Shown one piece after another: positions 8,658 through 15,987 of a stretch of 64,000 bases of DNA (positions are counted from its first letter, which is position 1; each line of letters opens with the position of its first letter). This stretch comes from Streptomyces albiflavescens. GTDB lineage: Bacteria; Actinomycetota; Actinomycetes; Streptomycetales; Streptomycetaceae. The notes below the pieces were generated by a model. That model had not been told where the DNA came from. It saw only the letters and a list, made by a program, of their open reading frames with translations, and ran no database searches. The stretch is taken from positions 124,001 to 188,000 of the forward strand of contig NZ_BMMM01000016.1 of assembly GCF_014645835.1 (NCBI RefSeq), in the 5' to 3' direction. The position numbers and the translations under genes are program-made.

Positions 8658-8673
8658 GTTAGGTAGACCTAAC
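8658..8673. promoter_or_regulatory. 16-bp inverted repeat upstream of small gene
   Basis: GTTAGGTAGACCTAAC is a perfect 7+2+7 inverted repeat, 33 nt before the ATG of the small minus-strand gene. It is a candidate operator. It looks like half of an iron box (TTAGG...CCTAA), but its two half-sites are only 4 nt apart, whereas the DtxR/IdeR/DmdR consensus is a 19-bp site. Iron regulation is therefore not claimed. Confidence 0.45.
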
Positions 8674-8735
8674 TACGTACTGATGTCCATGTGACCACGG
8701 CCGGGATGCCGAACGCAATATCTTGCCGACGTCTT

Positions 8736-8805
8736 GTCGGAACCTTCATGAAGAACTGGCCGGAACCCACGTCGGAACCTTCATGAAGAACTGGCCGGAA
8801 CCCAC
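8736..8805. repeat. Two exact tandem copies of a 35-bp unit
   Basis: Positions 8736-8770 and 8771-8805 are identical. Each unit begins GTCGGAACC, contains the palindrome TTCATGAA and ends GGCCGGAACCCAC. The repeat lies in non-coding DNA between tsaE and the small gene. Confidence 0.9.
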
Positions 8806-8859
8806 GAAGGCCCAGGCCGGGAGGCGGTGGCCGGGCAGCCGAGTGGCGCGCCAAACCGG

Positions 8860-9393
8860 TCAGGCCGACAGGACGCTCAGATCGGCCGTCGCCCAGCGCT
8901 CGCCGAACCCCGTCAGCGTGACGTGCCGTACCTCGTCCGTGGTGTCCCCGACGGCCCGGTGGATGACGACGAGCAGCCGGTCGTCGGTCAGCTCCTCGAC
9001 CTTGCCCTCGCCCCACTCCACGACGATCACCGAGTCGGAGAGCGACACGTCGAGGTCAAGGTCCTCCATCTCGTCGAGCCCGCCGCCCAGGCGGTACGCG
9101 TCCACGTGGACGAGCGGAGGACCGCCCCCGAGGGAGGGGTGCACACGCGCGATGACGAAGGTCGGCGAGGTGACCGCGCCCCGGACGCCGAGCCCCTCGC
9201 CGAGCCCACGGGTCAGCGTGGTCTTGCCCGCGCCGAGCTCCCCGTTCAGCATCACGAGGTCGCCCGCGCGCAGCAGCTTGGCGAGTCGGCGGCCCAACTC
9301 CTGCATCTGTTCGGGGGAGTTGACGGTGATCTGCACGCTGACGCCGTCCTGCGCGGGCTCAGCCGGGTTGTGCGGTGCTGCTGGTGCTTCCAT
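8860..9393 (-). CDS. tsaE: t6A biosynthesis ATPase TsaE (YjeE)
   Basis: 177 aa P-loop ATPase that drives turnover of the TsaB-TsaD complex in tRNA t6A synthesis. The Walker A motif is GELGAGKTTLTRGLG near residue 50. The family blocks TSPTFVIARVHP, HVDAYRLGG and VVEWGEGKVEEL follow. The ATG chosen (MEAPAAPHNPAEP) overlaps the upstream hydrolase by 35 nt; an internal GTG would remove the overlap, but the longer form fits family length. Confidence 0.96.
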   Translation of the reverse strand: MEAPAAPHNPAEPAQDGVSVQITVNSPEQMQELGRRLAKLLRAGDLVMLNGELGAGKTTLTRGLGEGLGVRGAVTSPTFVIARVHPSLGGGPPLVHVDAYRLGGGLDEMEDLDLDVSLSDSVIVVEWGEGKVEELTDDRLLVVIHRAVGDTTDEVRHVTLTGFGERWATADLSVLSA

Positions 9394-10594
9394 AGCCACC
9401 CACGGTAGCCCCTGCCGGGACGGCACCCGCGCGCATGAGCAGGTCGGCGAGACGGTCTATGACGACCTCGGGGTGCTCCAGCATCACCAGGTGTCCGGCG
9501 TCGGGTACGAGCACCAGCTCGGCGTCCGGCAGCAGGTCGGCGATCGCCTCGCTGTGCTCGCTCGGAGTCACCAGGTCCTTGACCCCGGCGAGGACGAGGA
9601 CGGGCATCTCGGTGAAGTGCGCGAGCGCGGCGGTCTTGTCGTGCTCGGTGAACGCCGGATAGAACTCGGCGACCACGTCGATCGGCGTGCTCTCGATCAT
9701 CCGCTCGGCGAACCGCTCGACCGCGGGATCCACGTCCCGGGTGGCGAACGAGTACCGCTTGATGACCCCGGCGAACAGATCGGCCGTGGCCCGCCGCCCC
9801 CGCTCCACCAGGGCGGCCTGCTGCCCGAGCGCCTTCAGTACGCCGGGGAGCACGCGTCGCACCGCGTTGACGCCCGCGAGGGGCAGCCCGAAGTTGACCT
9901 CGCCGAGCCGCCCCGACGACGTGCCGACGAGGGCGACGGCGACCACCCGGTCGCGGATCAGCTCGGGGAACTGGTCGGCGAGGGCCATGACGGTCATGCC
10001 GCCCATGGAGTGCCCGACCAGCACGATCGGCCCGTCGGGCACGGCCGCGTCGATGACGGCCTTCAGGTCACGTCCGAGCTGGTCGATGGTGACCGGCGTC
10101 CCGTCCTCCGTCTGGGCGACGCCCCGCCCCGACCGCCCGTGGCTGCGCTGGTCCCAGTGCACAGTGCGCACCACACCGCGCAGCGCGGCGCGCTGGAAGT
10201 GCCAGGAGTCCTGGTTGAGGCAGTAGCCGTGGCTGAAGACGACGGTGACGGGGACCGGGGCCTTGCGGCCGAAGAGCCGGCGGCGGCGCGGGGCGAGCGG
10301 AGCCTCCGGCTCGGCGTCGTCGACCTCGTAGTACAGCTCGCTGCCGTCATCGGCGTACGCCTTGCCGGGGGTGCCCCGCAGCGAGCCGTACGGGCCCGCC
10401 GAGTCGAGGGCGAGGCGGGCCTTCTGGCGCATGCCGCGGCCGACCGTGAGCCGCTCTATGGCGACGCCGGCGGCGGCGCCCGCCGCGACCACGCCTATCG
10501 CGGCGCCCACGACACCGGCCTTGCGCCAGTTCCCGGCGGAGGCGGCGGCCGCCGAGGCCGCACTCGCGACGACCTCCGCGCTGCTCTCGCTCAC
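9359..10594 (-). CDS. Membrane-anchored alpha/beta hydrolase
   Basis: 411 aa from a GTG with an AGGAG ribosome site. A hydrophobic segment at about residues 22-45 (AGVVGAAIGVVAAGAAAGVA) anchors the N-terminus, then an alpha/beta hydrolase fold follows. The oxyanion/nucleophile region reads FSHGYCLNQDSW and VLVGHSMGGMT (nucleophile Ser). The acid is in LAGVKDLVTP and the catalytic His in DAGHLVMLEHP. Substrate unknown; esterase, lipase or epoxide-hydrolase-like activity is possible. It sits between alr and tsaE on the same strand. Confidence 0.9.
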   Translation of the reverse strand: MSESSAEVVASAASAAAASAGNWRKAGVVGAAIGVVAAGAAAGVAIERLTVGRGMRQKARLALDSAGPYGSLRGTPGKAYADDGSELYYEVDDAEPEAPLAPRRRRLFGRKAPVPVTVVFSHGYCLNQDSWHFQRAALRGVVRTVHWDQRSHGRSGRGVAQTEDGTPVTIDQLGRDLKAVIDAAVPDGPIVLVGHSMGGMTVMALADQFPELIRDRVVAVALVGTSSGRLGEVNFGLPLAGVNAVRRVLPGVLKALGQQAALVERGRRATADLFAGVIKRYSFATRDVDPAVERFAERMIESTPIDVVAEFYPAFTEHDKTAALAHFTEMPVLVLAGVKDLVTPSEHSEAIADLLPDAELVLVPDAGHLVMLEHPEVVIDRLADLLMRAGAVPAGATVGGYGSTSSTAQPG

Positions 10595-10650
10595 GTCCCG
10601 CTCCTCTTCGTTCTTCGCTCGCCGCCGGGTTCTGCTCTGCCAGGGGGGTG

Positions 10651-11808
10651 TTACCCGTCTTGTTCCTCGTTCACATTGACGTAGACGCGCGGAACGCGGG
10701 TTCCGATCCGGGTGACGATTTCGTAGGCGATCGTGCCCGCCGCCCGGGCCCAGTCCTCGGCGGTCGGCTCGCCGCGGTCGCCCGGGCCGAACAGGACCGC
10801 CTCCGCGCCGGGCGCCGGTTCGTCCCCGCCGAGATCGACGACGAACTGGTCCATCGCGACCCGGCCGGCGACCGTACGCCATTTGCCGCCGACCAGCACC
10901 GGACCGGTGCCGGAGGCATGGCGCGGGATGCCGTCCGCGTAGCCGACGGGCACGAGGCCGAGGGTGGTGTCGCCGGGCGTGGTGTAGTGATGTCCGTAAC
11001 TGACGCCGTGGCCACCCGGCGCGTGCTTCACCAGCGCGAGCGACGCGCTCAGCGTCATCACCGGGCGCAGCCCGAAGTCGGCAGGAGTGCCGAGCTCGGG
11101 GCTCGGCGAGATGCCGTAGACCGCGATGCCCGTGCGGACGAGGTCGAAGTGGCTCTCGGGAAGGGTCAGCGTGGCAGGCGAGTTGGCGATGTGCCGCACC
11201 TCGGGGCGGACGCCCTGCTCCTCGGCGTACCTCACCATCTCGCGAAAATGCCTGAGTTGGGCCTGGATGGAGGGGTGACCGGGCTCGTCGGCACAGGCGA
11301 GGTGCGACCAGAGACCGGTGACGGTGATGAGCCCTTGGGCCTCGGCGCTCAGCGCCTCCCGGACGAGCTCGGGCCAGTCGGCGGGCTGACAGCCGCTCCG
11401 TCCGAGGCCGGTGTCGGCCTTGAGCTGGACACGGGCGGGCGCGGAGGCGTCCCGGGCCGCCCGCACCACCTCCCGCAGCGCCCACATGCCACTCACCGAC
11501 ACGTCGAGGTCGGCCTCGATGGCCTGCTTCCAGGGGCCGCCGGGTGTCCAGAGCCAGCACATGATCCGCCCTTCGAGTCCGGCCGCTCGCAGGGCGAGGG
11601 CCTCCTCGGGGGTTGCGGTGCCGAGCCAGGTGGCGCCCGCCTCACGCGCCGCGCGGGCACACGGCACCGCCCCGTGGCCATACGCGTCGGACTTGACCAC
11701 GGCCATCACGGCCGCGGACGGCGCGTGGGCGCGCAGGGTCCGCACATTGGCCCGAAGGGCTGCCAGGTCGATCTCGGCGCGGGCGCGCAGGGGTGCTGTC
11801 TCGTTCAT
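10651..11808 (-). CDS. alr: Alanine racemase
   Basis: 385 aa PLP enzyme that makes D-alanine for peptidoglycan. The PLP lysine is in VMAVVKSDAYGHGAVP near residue 38. The second catalytic base, Tyr, lies in the C-terminal beta domain (YGHHYTTPGDTTLGLVPVGY region). The N-terminal barrel begins RAEIDLAALRANV. Length matches the family. It is followed 56 nt later by the hydrolase gene. Confidence 0.98.
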   Translation of the reverse strand: MNETAPLRARAEIDLAALRANVRTLRAHAPSAAVMAVVKSDAYGHGAVPCARAAREAGATWLGTATPEEALALRAAGLEGRIMCWLWTPGGPWKQAIEADLDVSVSGMWALREVVRAARDASAPARVQLKADTGLGRSGCQPADWPELVREALSAEAQGLITVTGLWSHLACADEPGHPSIQAQLRHFREMVRYAEEQGVRPEVRHIANSPATLTLPESHFDLVRTGIAVYGISPSPELGTPADFGLRPVMTLSASLALVKHAPGGHGVSYGHHYTTPGDTTLGLVPVGYADGIPRHASGTGPVLVGGKWRTVAGRVAMDQFVVDLGGDEPAPGAEAVLFGPGDRGEPTAEDWARAAGTIAYEIVTRIGTRVPRVYVNVNEEQDG

Positions 11809-11885
11809 CGCGCCCCCAGTGTCTCAGAGGGGGCTGACAGCGCCTCGGCGCCGGTACCGGTAGGGGGCCGTCTGGCCGTCCGGCA

Positions 11886-12791
11886 TCAGGTGCCGGCCCT
11901 GTGTCCCCACACGTACACGTGGTCGCCCGTCTTCGTGACGCTCCACAGTTTGCGGGCGTCGGCGAGGCGCAGATTGACGCAGCCCCACGAGCCGTTGGGG
12001 TCGTAGATGCTGCCGTAGATGGCGTGGAAGGCCTGTCCGCCGCTGAAGAACTGGCTGTACGGCATGGGGCTGTTGTACAGCGTCGACCAGTGGTTCTTGT
12101 GCTTCCAGTAGACCTTGAACCAGCCCGTACGGGTCCGGTATCCGGCCCGCCCGCTGCGCATCGGCGTCGGCCCCCACAGCACCTTCTTCCCCTTCTGTAC
12201 CCAGGTCAGCTGGCGGGTCAGGTCCACGCAGGCGACGCGGTACGACCGGACGGGGCACTTCTTGGCCGCGTTCGGGTTCTTCCTCGCCGAGAGCAGTTGC
12301 ATATGGGCCCAGGTGACGGATCCGGCGAACCCGGAGTTCGGCTTGATCTTGTATCGCGTCTGAAATGCCCGAATCGCCACACAATCGGCGGCGGACTGCT
12401 TCCCGTCCGCCTCCAGCTTCAGCCACCGCTCGACCTGCCGTTGATACGGCCCCGTCCGTTTGCTGCACGTCACGGCTTTGCCTGCGGCGGCGTCGCCGAG
12501 CGGTACGTACTCGATGAGCGCGTCCGTTCCGGGCGGTGCGTTCCGTGGCTCGACGGCGTCCTCCGCGGCGGTGGGGGTGTACACCTTCGGCGCGAGCATC
12601 TGGTCCGGCGTATCGATCTGCCACGGCTGATGGGGGCCCGGGGGCACACCGGGCACCAGCTCGCTCCCCGGCCCGGGAGCGGGGGGTCCGCTGTCCGCGA
12701 CGGCACTCTCCATGGGCAAAACGGCCAGCAGCGCGAGCACCATCGCCGCGCCCCGGCACCGCATATGTCTGATCATCATGCAATCAGCCAT
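11886..12791 (-). CDS. Secreted L,D-transpeptidase with peptidoglycan-binding domain
   Basis: About 301 aa. An N-terminal signal peptide (RCRGAAMVLALLAVLPMESAVA) leads into a linker, a helical peptidoglycan-binding-like region (CVAIRAFQTRYKIKPNSGFA) and a YkuD catalytic domain. The active-site region reads HAIYGSIYDP then NGSWGCVNLRLADARKLW, with the catalytic Cys in GCVN. The usual [S/T]HGC His is Trp here. The expected role is 3-3 cross-linking or remodelling of the cell wall. The start is uncertain: ATGs at 12791, 12779 and 12776 all lack a clear ribosome site. Confidence 0.88.
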   Translation of the reverse strand: MADCMMIRHMRCRGAAMVLALLAVLPMESAVADSGPPAPGPGSELVPGVPPGPHQPWQIDTPDQMLAPKVYTPTAAEDAVEPRNAPPGTDALIEYVPLGDAAAGKAVTCSKRTGPYQRQVERWLKLEADGKQSAADCVAIRAFQTRYKIKPNSGFAGSVTWAHMQLLSARKNPNAAKKCPVRSYRVACVDLTRQLTWVQKGKKVLWGPTPMRSGRAGYRTRTGWFKVYWKHKNHWSTLYNSPMPYSQFFSGGQAFHAIYGSIYDPNGSWGCVNLRLADARKLWSVTKTGDHVYVWGHRAGT

Positions 12792-12883
12792 ACGCAACGA
12801 ATCGCCGCCCCCGCCTGAGCCGCGCCGACCGAGTCCCCCATTCGGCCAGACCTTTGTTTCCTCGGGAGACTGCCGCCCCCTTC

Positions 12884-12905
12884 AGGGGCGCGGGGAACTG
12901 CGCGA
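12884..12905. repeat. Dispersed intergenic repeat, copy 1
   Basis: A 22-bp string beginning AGGGGCGCGGGG and ending ACTGCGCGA recurs exactly at 43625-43646. Both copies are intergenic and on the same strand. From general knowledge this motif is common between Streptomyces genes. Confidence 0.75.
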
Positions 12906-12947
12906 CAAGCCCCCACCGACCCGCACAAAAAGAACAAACCAGGGGGT

Positions 12948-12966
12948 CTGGGGGCGCAGCCCCCAG
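12948..12966. terminator. Perfect hairpin downstream of nnrD
   Basis: CTGGGGGC-GCA-GCCCCCAG, an 8-bp stem with a 3-nt loop, 47 nt beyond the nnrD stop and next to the dispersed repeat. It may end nnrD transcripts, although there is no T-run. Confidence 0.5.
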
Positions 12967-13012
12967 GTACGGGAATGGGTAGGGGCGGCGGGGGCGAAAA
13001 CCCTCCCGGCGC

Positions 13013-14443
13013 TCAGTCGCGAACGTCCCGCCAGGCATCCGGGATGGCGGCAGCCACGTCGTGGGCCCCGGCAGGCGCCCCGTCCGCGGCAAAACGCCCC
13101 GCAAGCCCATGGAGATACGCGGCCGCACTCCCCGCATCCAACGCGGACAACCCCGCCGCGAGCAGCGAGCCGGCGAGCCCGGACAGCACGTCCCCACTCC
13201 CCGCGGTGGCCAGCCAGGCCGTCCCCGTGGAATTCACCCGCGCAGCCCCACCCCTCGCATCGGCCACCAGCGTCGTCGCCCCCTTGAGCAACACCGTCGC
13301 CTCGTACAGCCCCGCCAATTCCCGCACGGAAGCCAGCCGAGCCCCCTCCACGGCCTCCCGCGAAACCCCGAGCAGTGCGGCGGCCTCCCCGGCGTGCGGG
13401 GTCATCAACGTGGGCGCACTCCGCGCCCGTACGGCGTCCCGGTCCGCGAGCCGCAACCCGTCCGCGTCCACCAGCACGGGCACCTCCGCCGCGAGCACCT
13501 CCGCGACGGCCGACGCGTCGTCCCCGGCCCCGGGCCCCACGACCCACGCCTGGACCCGTCCGGCCCGCGCGGGCCCCTGGCCGGAGACGAGGGTCTCCGG
13601 GAAACGCGCGATCACCGCGTCCGCCGCGGGTCCGACGTACCGCACGGCCCCCGCCCCACCCCGCAGCGCTCCGGACACGGCGAGCACCGCCGCACCGGGA
13701 TAGCGCGCGGACCCGGCGGCGATCCCGACGACACCGCGCCGGTACTTGTCGCTCGCCGCCCCGGGCACCGGCAGCCGAGCCGCGACGTCCGTGTGCTGCA
13801 GGGCCTCCAGCTCGGCCTCGGCGGGCAGTTCGAGCCCGATGTCGACGAGGCGTACGGAACCGGCGTACTCGCGTGCCGGATCGATGAGCAGCCCCGGTTT
13901 GTGCGTCCCGAAGGTCACGGTGAGGTCGGCGCGCACCGCCGCGCCGAGGACCTCCCCGGTGTCCGCCTCGATGCCGCTCGGCAGATCGACGGCGACCACG
14001 GCGGCACGGGAGTCCGCGGCGAGCTCGGCCAGCGGCGCGGCGTCGGGCCTCAGCCCGCCCTTGCCGCCGATCCCGACGATGCCGTCGACGACGAGGTCGG
14101 CGCGCCGGATGAGCCGCTCGGCGGCAGCGGGGGCGGCCGAGGTGCCCCCCGCCCGCCGCAGCGCCGCCAGCCCTCCGGCGTGCGTCCGTTCAGGGGCGAG
14201 CAGCACCGCGGTGACACCCGCGCCGCGGCGGGCGAGGCGCGCCCCCGCATAGAGGGCGTCGCCCCCGTTGTCGCCGCTGCCGATCAGCAGCACGACCCGG
14301 CTGCCGTACACCCGTCCCAGCAACTCCGCGCAGGCCGCGGCCAGTCCCGCGGCCGCGCGCTGCATCAACGCCCCCTCGGGAAGCCGCGCCATCAGCTCCC
14401 GCTCGGCGGTTCTTACGGTCTCCACGCTGTACGCAGTACGCAT
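13013..14443 (-). CDS. nnrD: Bifunctional NAD(P)H-hydrate epimerase / ADP-dependent dehydratase
   Basis: 476 aa two-domain repair enzyme for hydrated NAD(P)H. The N-terminal YjeF_N epimerase domain (residues ~1-200) has the nucleotide loop VLLIGSGDNGGDALYAGARL and VDGIVGIGGKGGLR. The C-terminal ribokinase-like dehydratase (~220-476) has PTLMTPHAGEAAALLG and the signature TAGSGDVLSGLAGSLLAAG with the catalytic Asp. It lies downstream of acpS in the same direction with a 67-nt gap. Confidence 0.96.
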   Translation of the reverse strand: MRTAYSVETVRTAERELMARLPEGALMQRAAAGLAAACAELLGRVYGSRVVLLIGSGDNGGDALYAGARLARRGAGVTAVLLAPERTHAGGLAALRRAGGTSAAPAAAERLIRRADLVVDGIVGIGGKGGLRPDAAPLAELAADSRAAVVAVDLPSGIEADTGEVLGAAVRADLTVTFGTHKPGLLIDPAREYAGSVRLVDIGLELPAEAELEALQHTDVAARLPVPGAASDKYRRGVVGIAAGSARYPGAAVLAVSGALRGGAGAVRYVGPAADAVIARFPETLVSGQGPARAGRVQAWVVGPGAGDDASAVAEVLAAEVPVLVDADGLRLADRDAVRARSAPTLMTPHAGEAAALLGVSREAVEGARLASVRELAGLYEATVLLKGATTLVADARGGAARVNSTGTAWLATAGSGDVLSGLAGSLLAAGLSALDAGSAAAYLHGLAGRFAADGAPAGAHDVAAAIPDAWRDVRD

Positions 14444-14510
14444 ACCGCCGAGTCTCCCGTACCGACGCCCGCCGTGCGCTCAAAGCCCGGGCACGGCGCC
14501 GCGGGGCGAC

Positions 14511-14882
14511 CTACCCCTCGGCCACCACCACCGCCGAAGCCACACCCGCGTCATGACTCAGCGACACATGCCACGACTTCACGCCCAGTTCAGCCGCCCG
14601 GGCCGCCACCGTGCCCTTCACCCGCAGCCGCGGCTGGCCGCTGTCCTCGACATAGACCTCGGCGTCGGTCCAGTACAGGCCCGCCGGGGCGCCCAGCGCC
14701 TTGGCCAGCGCCTCCTTCGCGGCGAAGCGTGCGGCCAGGGACGCGATGCCCCGGCGCTCACCGCTCGGCAGGTACAACTCCTCTTCGATGAAAACCCGGT
14801 CGGCCAGTCCGGGCGTACGCTCCAGCGACGCCCGGAACCGGTCGATCTCGGCCACGTCGATACCGACCCCGATGATGCTCAT
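14511..14882 (-). CDS. acpS: Holo-[acyl-carrier-protein] synthase
   Basis: 123 aa AcpS-type phosphopantetheinyl transferase that activates acyl carrier proteins for fatty acid synthesis. The Mg/CoA-binding motifs are IIGVGIDVAEIDRFR at the N-terminus and LAARFAAKEALAKALG near residue 60. The ATG at 14882 gives the canonical start MSIIGVGIDV. It is divergent from the plus-strand gene at 15003. Confidence 0.97.
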   Translation of the reverse strand: MSIIGVGIDVAEIDRFRASLERTPGLADRVFIEEELYLPSGERRGIASLAARFAAKEALAKALGAPAGLYWTDAEVYVEDSGQPRLRVKGTVAARAAELGVKSWHVSLSHDAGVASAVVVAEG

Positions 14883-15002
14883 GTCGGGCAGCCTACGGCT
14901 GACGCACTGTCCGAACCTGCTGCTAGCCTGCTGCGACCTCAGCAATACGGCCTGTACACGTCAGCGCGCCCTGGAGGGCCGGGAACGCCAGGGGGCGGAG
15001 AC

Positions 15003-15974
15003 ATGACCAGTGCGACCAGCGGCGAGGCCGGCAGATCCGGCACCTCGCCGGTACCGTCTTTCGACCCGTTCGACACGCTGCCCGAACTCGCTCCGCTACG
15101 CACCGCCGCGGCGAACGGCGACTGGGCCGCCACCCGGACGTTCTTCACGGGACTCGACTCCGCAGAGAAGGTCACCTTCGCGGCGGACGTCCTCGGCGAC
15201 ATCGCCGGGGTCGAGACGTATCTGGAACAGGCCGCGGCCGATGCCCCCGCAGATCCGCTGCCGCGCACGCTGCTCGCCGAGCGGTACATCCATCTGGGCT
15301 GGGAGACCCGCGGCCGCGCCCCGGCCACGCACGTCTCGCTGGAGCAGTTCGACCGGTTCCACGCTTGGCTGCGAAAGGCCGAGCGGATCCTGATCGAGGT
15401 GTGCGCCGAGCAGCCCGAGAACGCCCCCGCCTGGACCGCCCGGCTGCTGACCGCGCGTGGCCTGGGGCTGGGACTGTCCGAGGCCCGCCGCCGCTACGAC
15501 CGTCTCTCCTCCCACCATCCGCACCACTACGCGGCACAGATGCAGCTGCTGCAGCAGGTGTGTCCGAAGTGGGGCGGCTCCTGGGAGGCGGCGCACGGTC
15601 TGGCCCGGGAGTGCACGAGCGCCGCGCCCGACGGCTCGCACGCGGGGGCGCTGGTCGCCCTGGCTCATCTGGAGCACTGGATGGACCTCGACGGCGCCGC
15701 GCACAAGGCGTACCTGCGGGACGTGTCGGTCCGCAACGATCTGCGCTCCGCTGCCCGGGTGTCCGTGCTGCACCACGACTACCGGCCGGGCTGGCAATGG
15801 ATCGACGCGCACAGCGCGTTCGCGATGGCCTTCTCCCTCGGTGGCCACTTCGAGGACGCGGCCCCTCACTTCGCCGCCTTGGGCGACCGGGCCGCCGAGT
15901 TCCCGTGGCGCTATCTGAACGATCCGAAGGCCGCCTTCGTCAAGTACCGCACATCCGCGCTGGCGACGCTCTGA
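15003..15974 (+). CDS. Helical-repeat (TPR-like) hypothetical protein
   Basis: 323 aa soluble protein with no signal. It is Ala/Leu-rich and alpha-helical with repeated helix pairs (VETYLEQAAADAPADPLPRT; ARRRYDRLSSHHPHHYAAQM), suggesting a TPR-like solenoid, and it is rich in Trp and His. It ends 13 nt before an M16-like peptidase gene, with which it should be co-transcribed. A role as partner or adaptor of that peptidase is inference; no enzyme motif is seen. Confidence 0.75.
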   Translation: MTSATSGEAGRSGTSPVPSFDPFDTLPELAPLRTAAANGDWAATRTFFTGLDSAEKVTFAADVLGDIAGVETYLEQAAADAPADPLPRTLLAERYIHLGWETRGRAPATHVSLEQFDRFHAWLRKAERILIEVCAEQPENAPAWTARLLTARGLGLGLSEARRRYDRLSSHHPHHYAAQMQLLQQVCPKWGGSWEAAHGLARECTSAAPDGSHAGALVALAHLEHWMDLDGAAHKAYLRDVSVRNDLRSAARVSVLHHDYRPGWQWIDAHSAFAMAFSLGGHFEDAAPHFAALGDRAAEFPWRYLNDPKAAFVKYRTSALATL

Positions 15975-15987
15975 GGGGGACCGATCC

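Noticed and set aside
8658..8673. Iron box (DmdR/IdeR site)
   Set aside because: The half-sites match only loosely and the spacing between TTAGG and CCTAA is too short for the 19-bp consensus.
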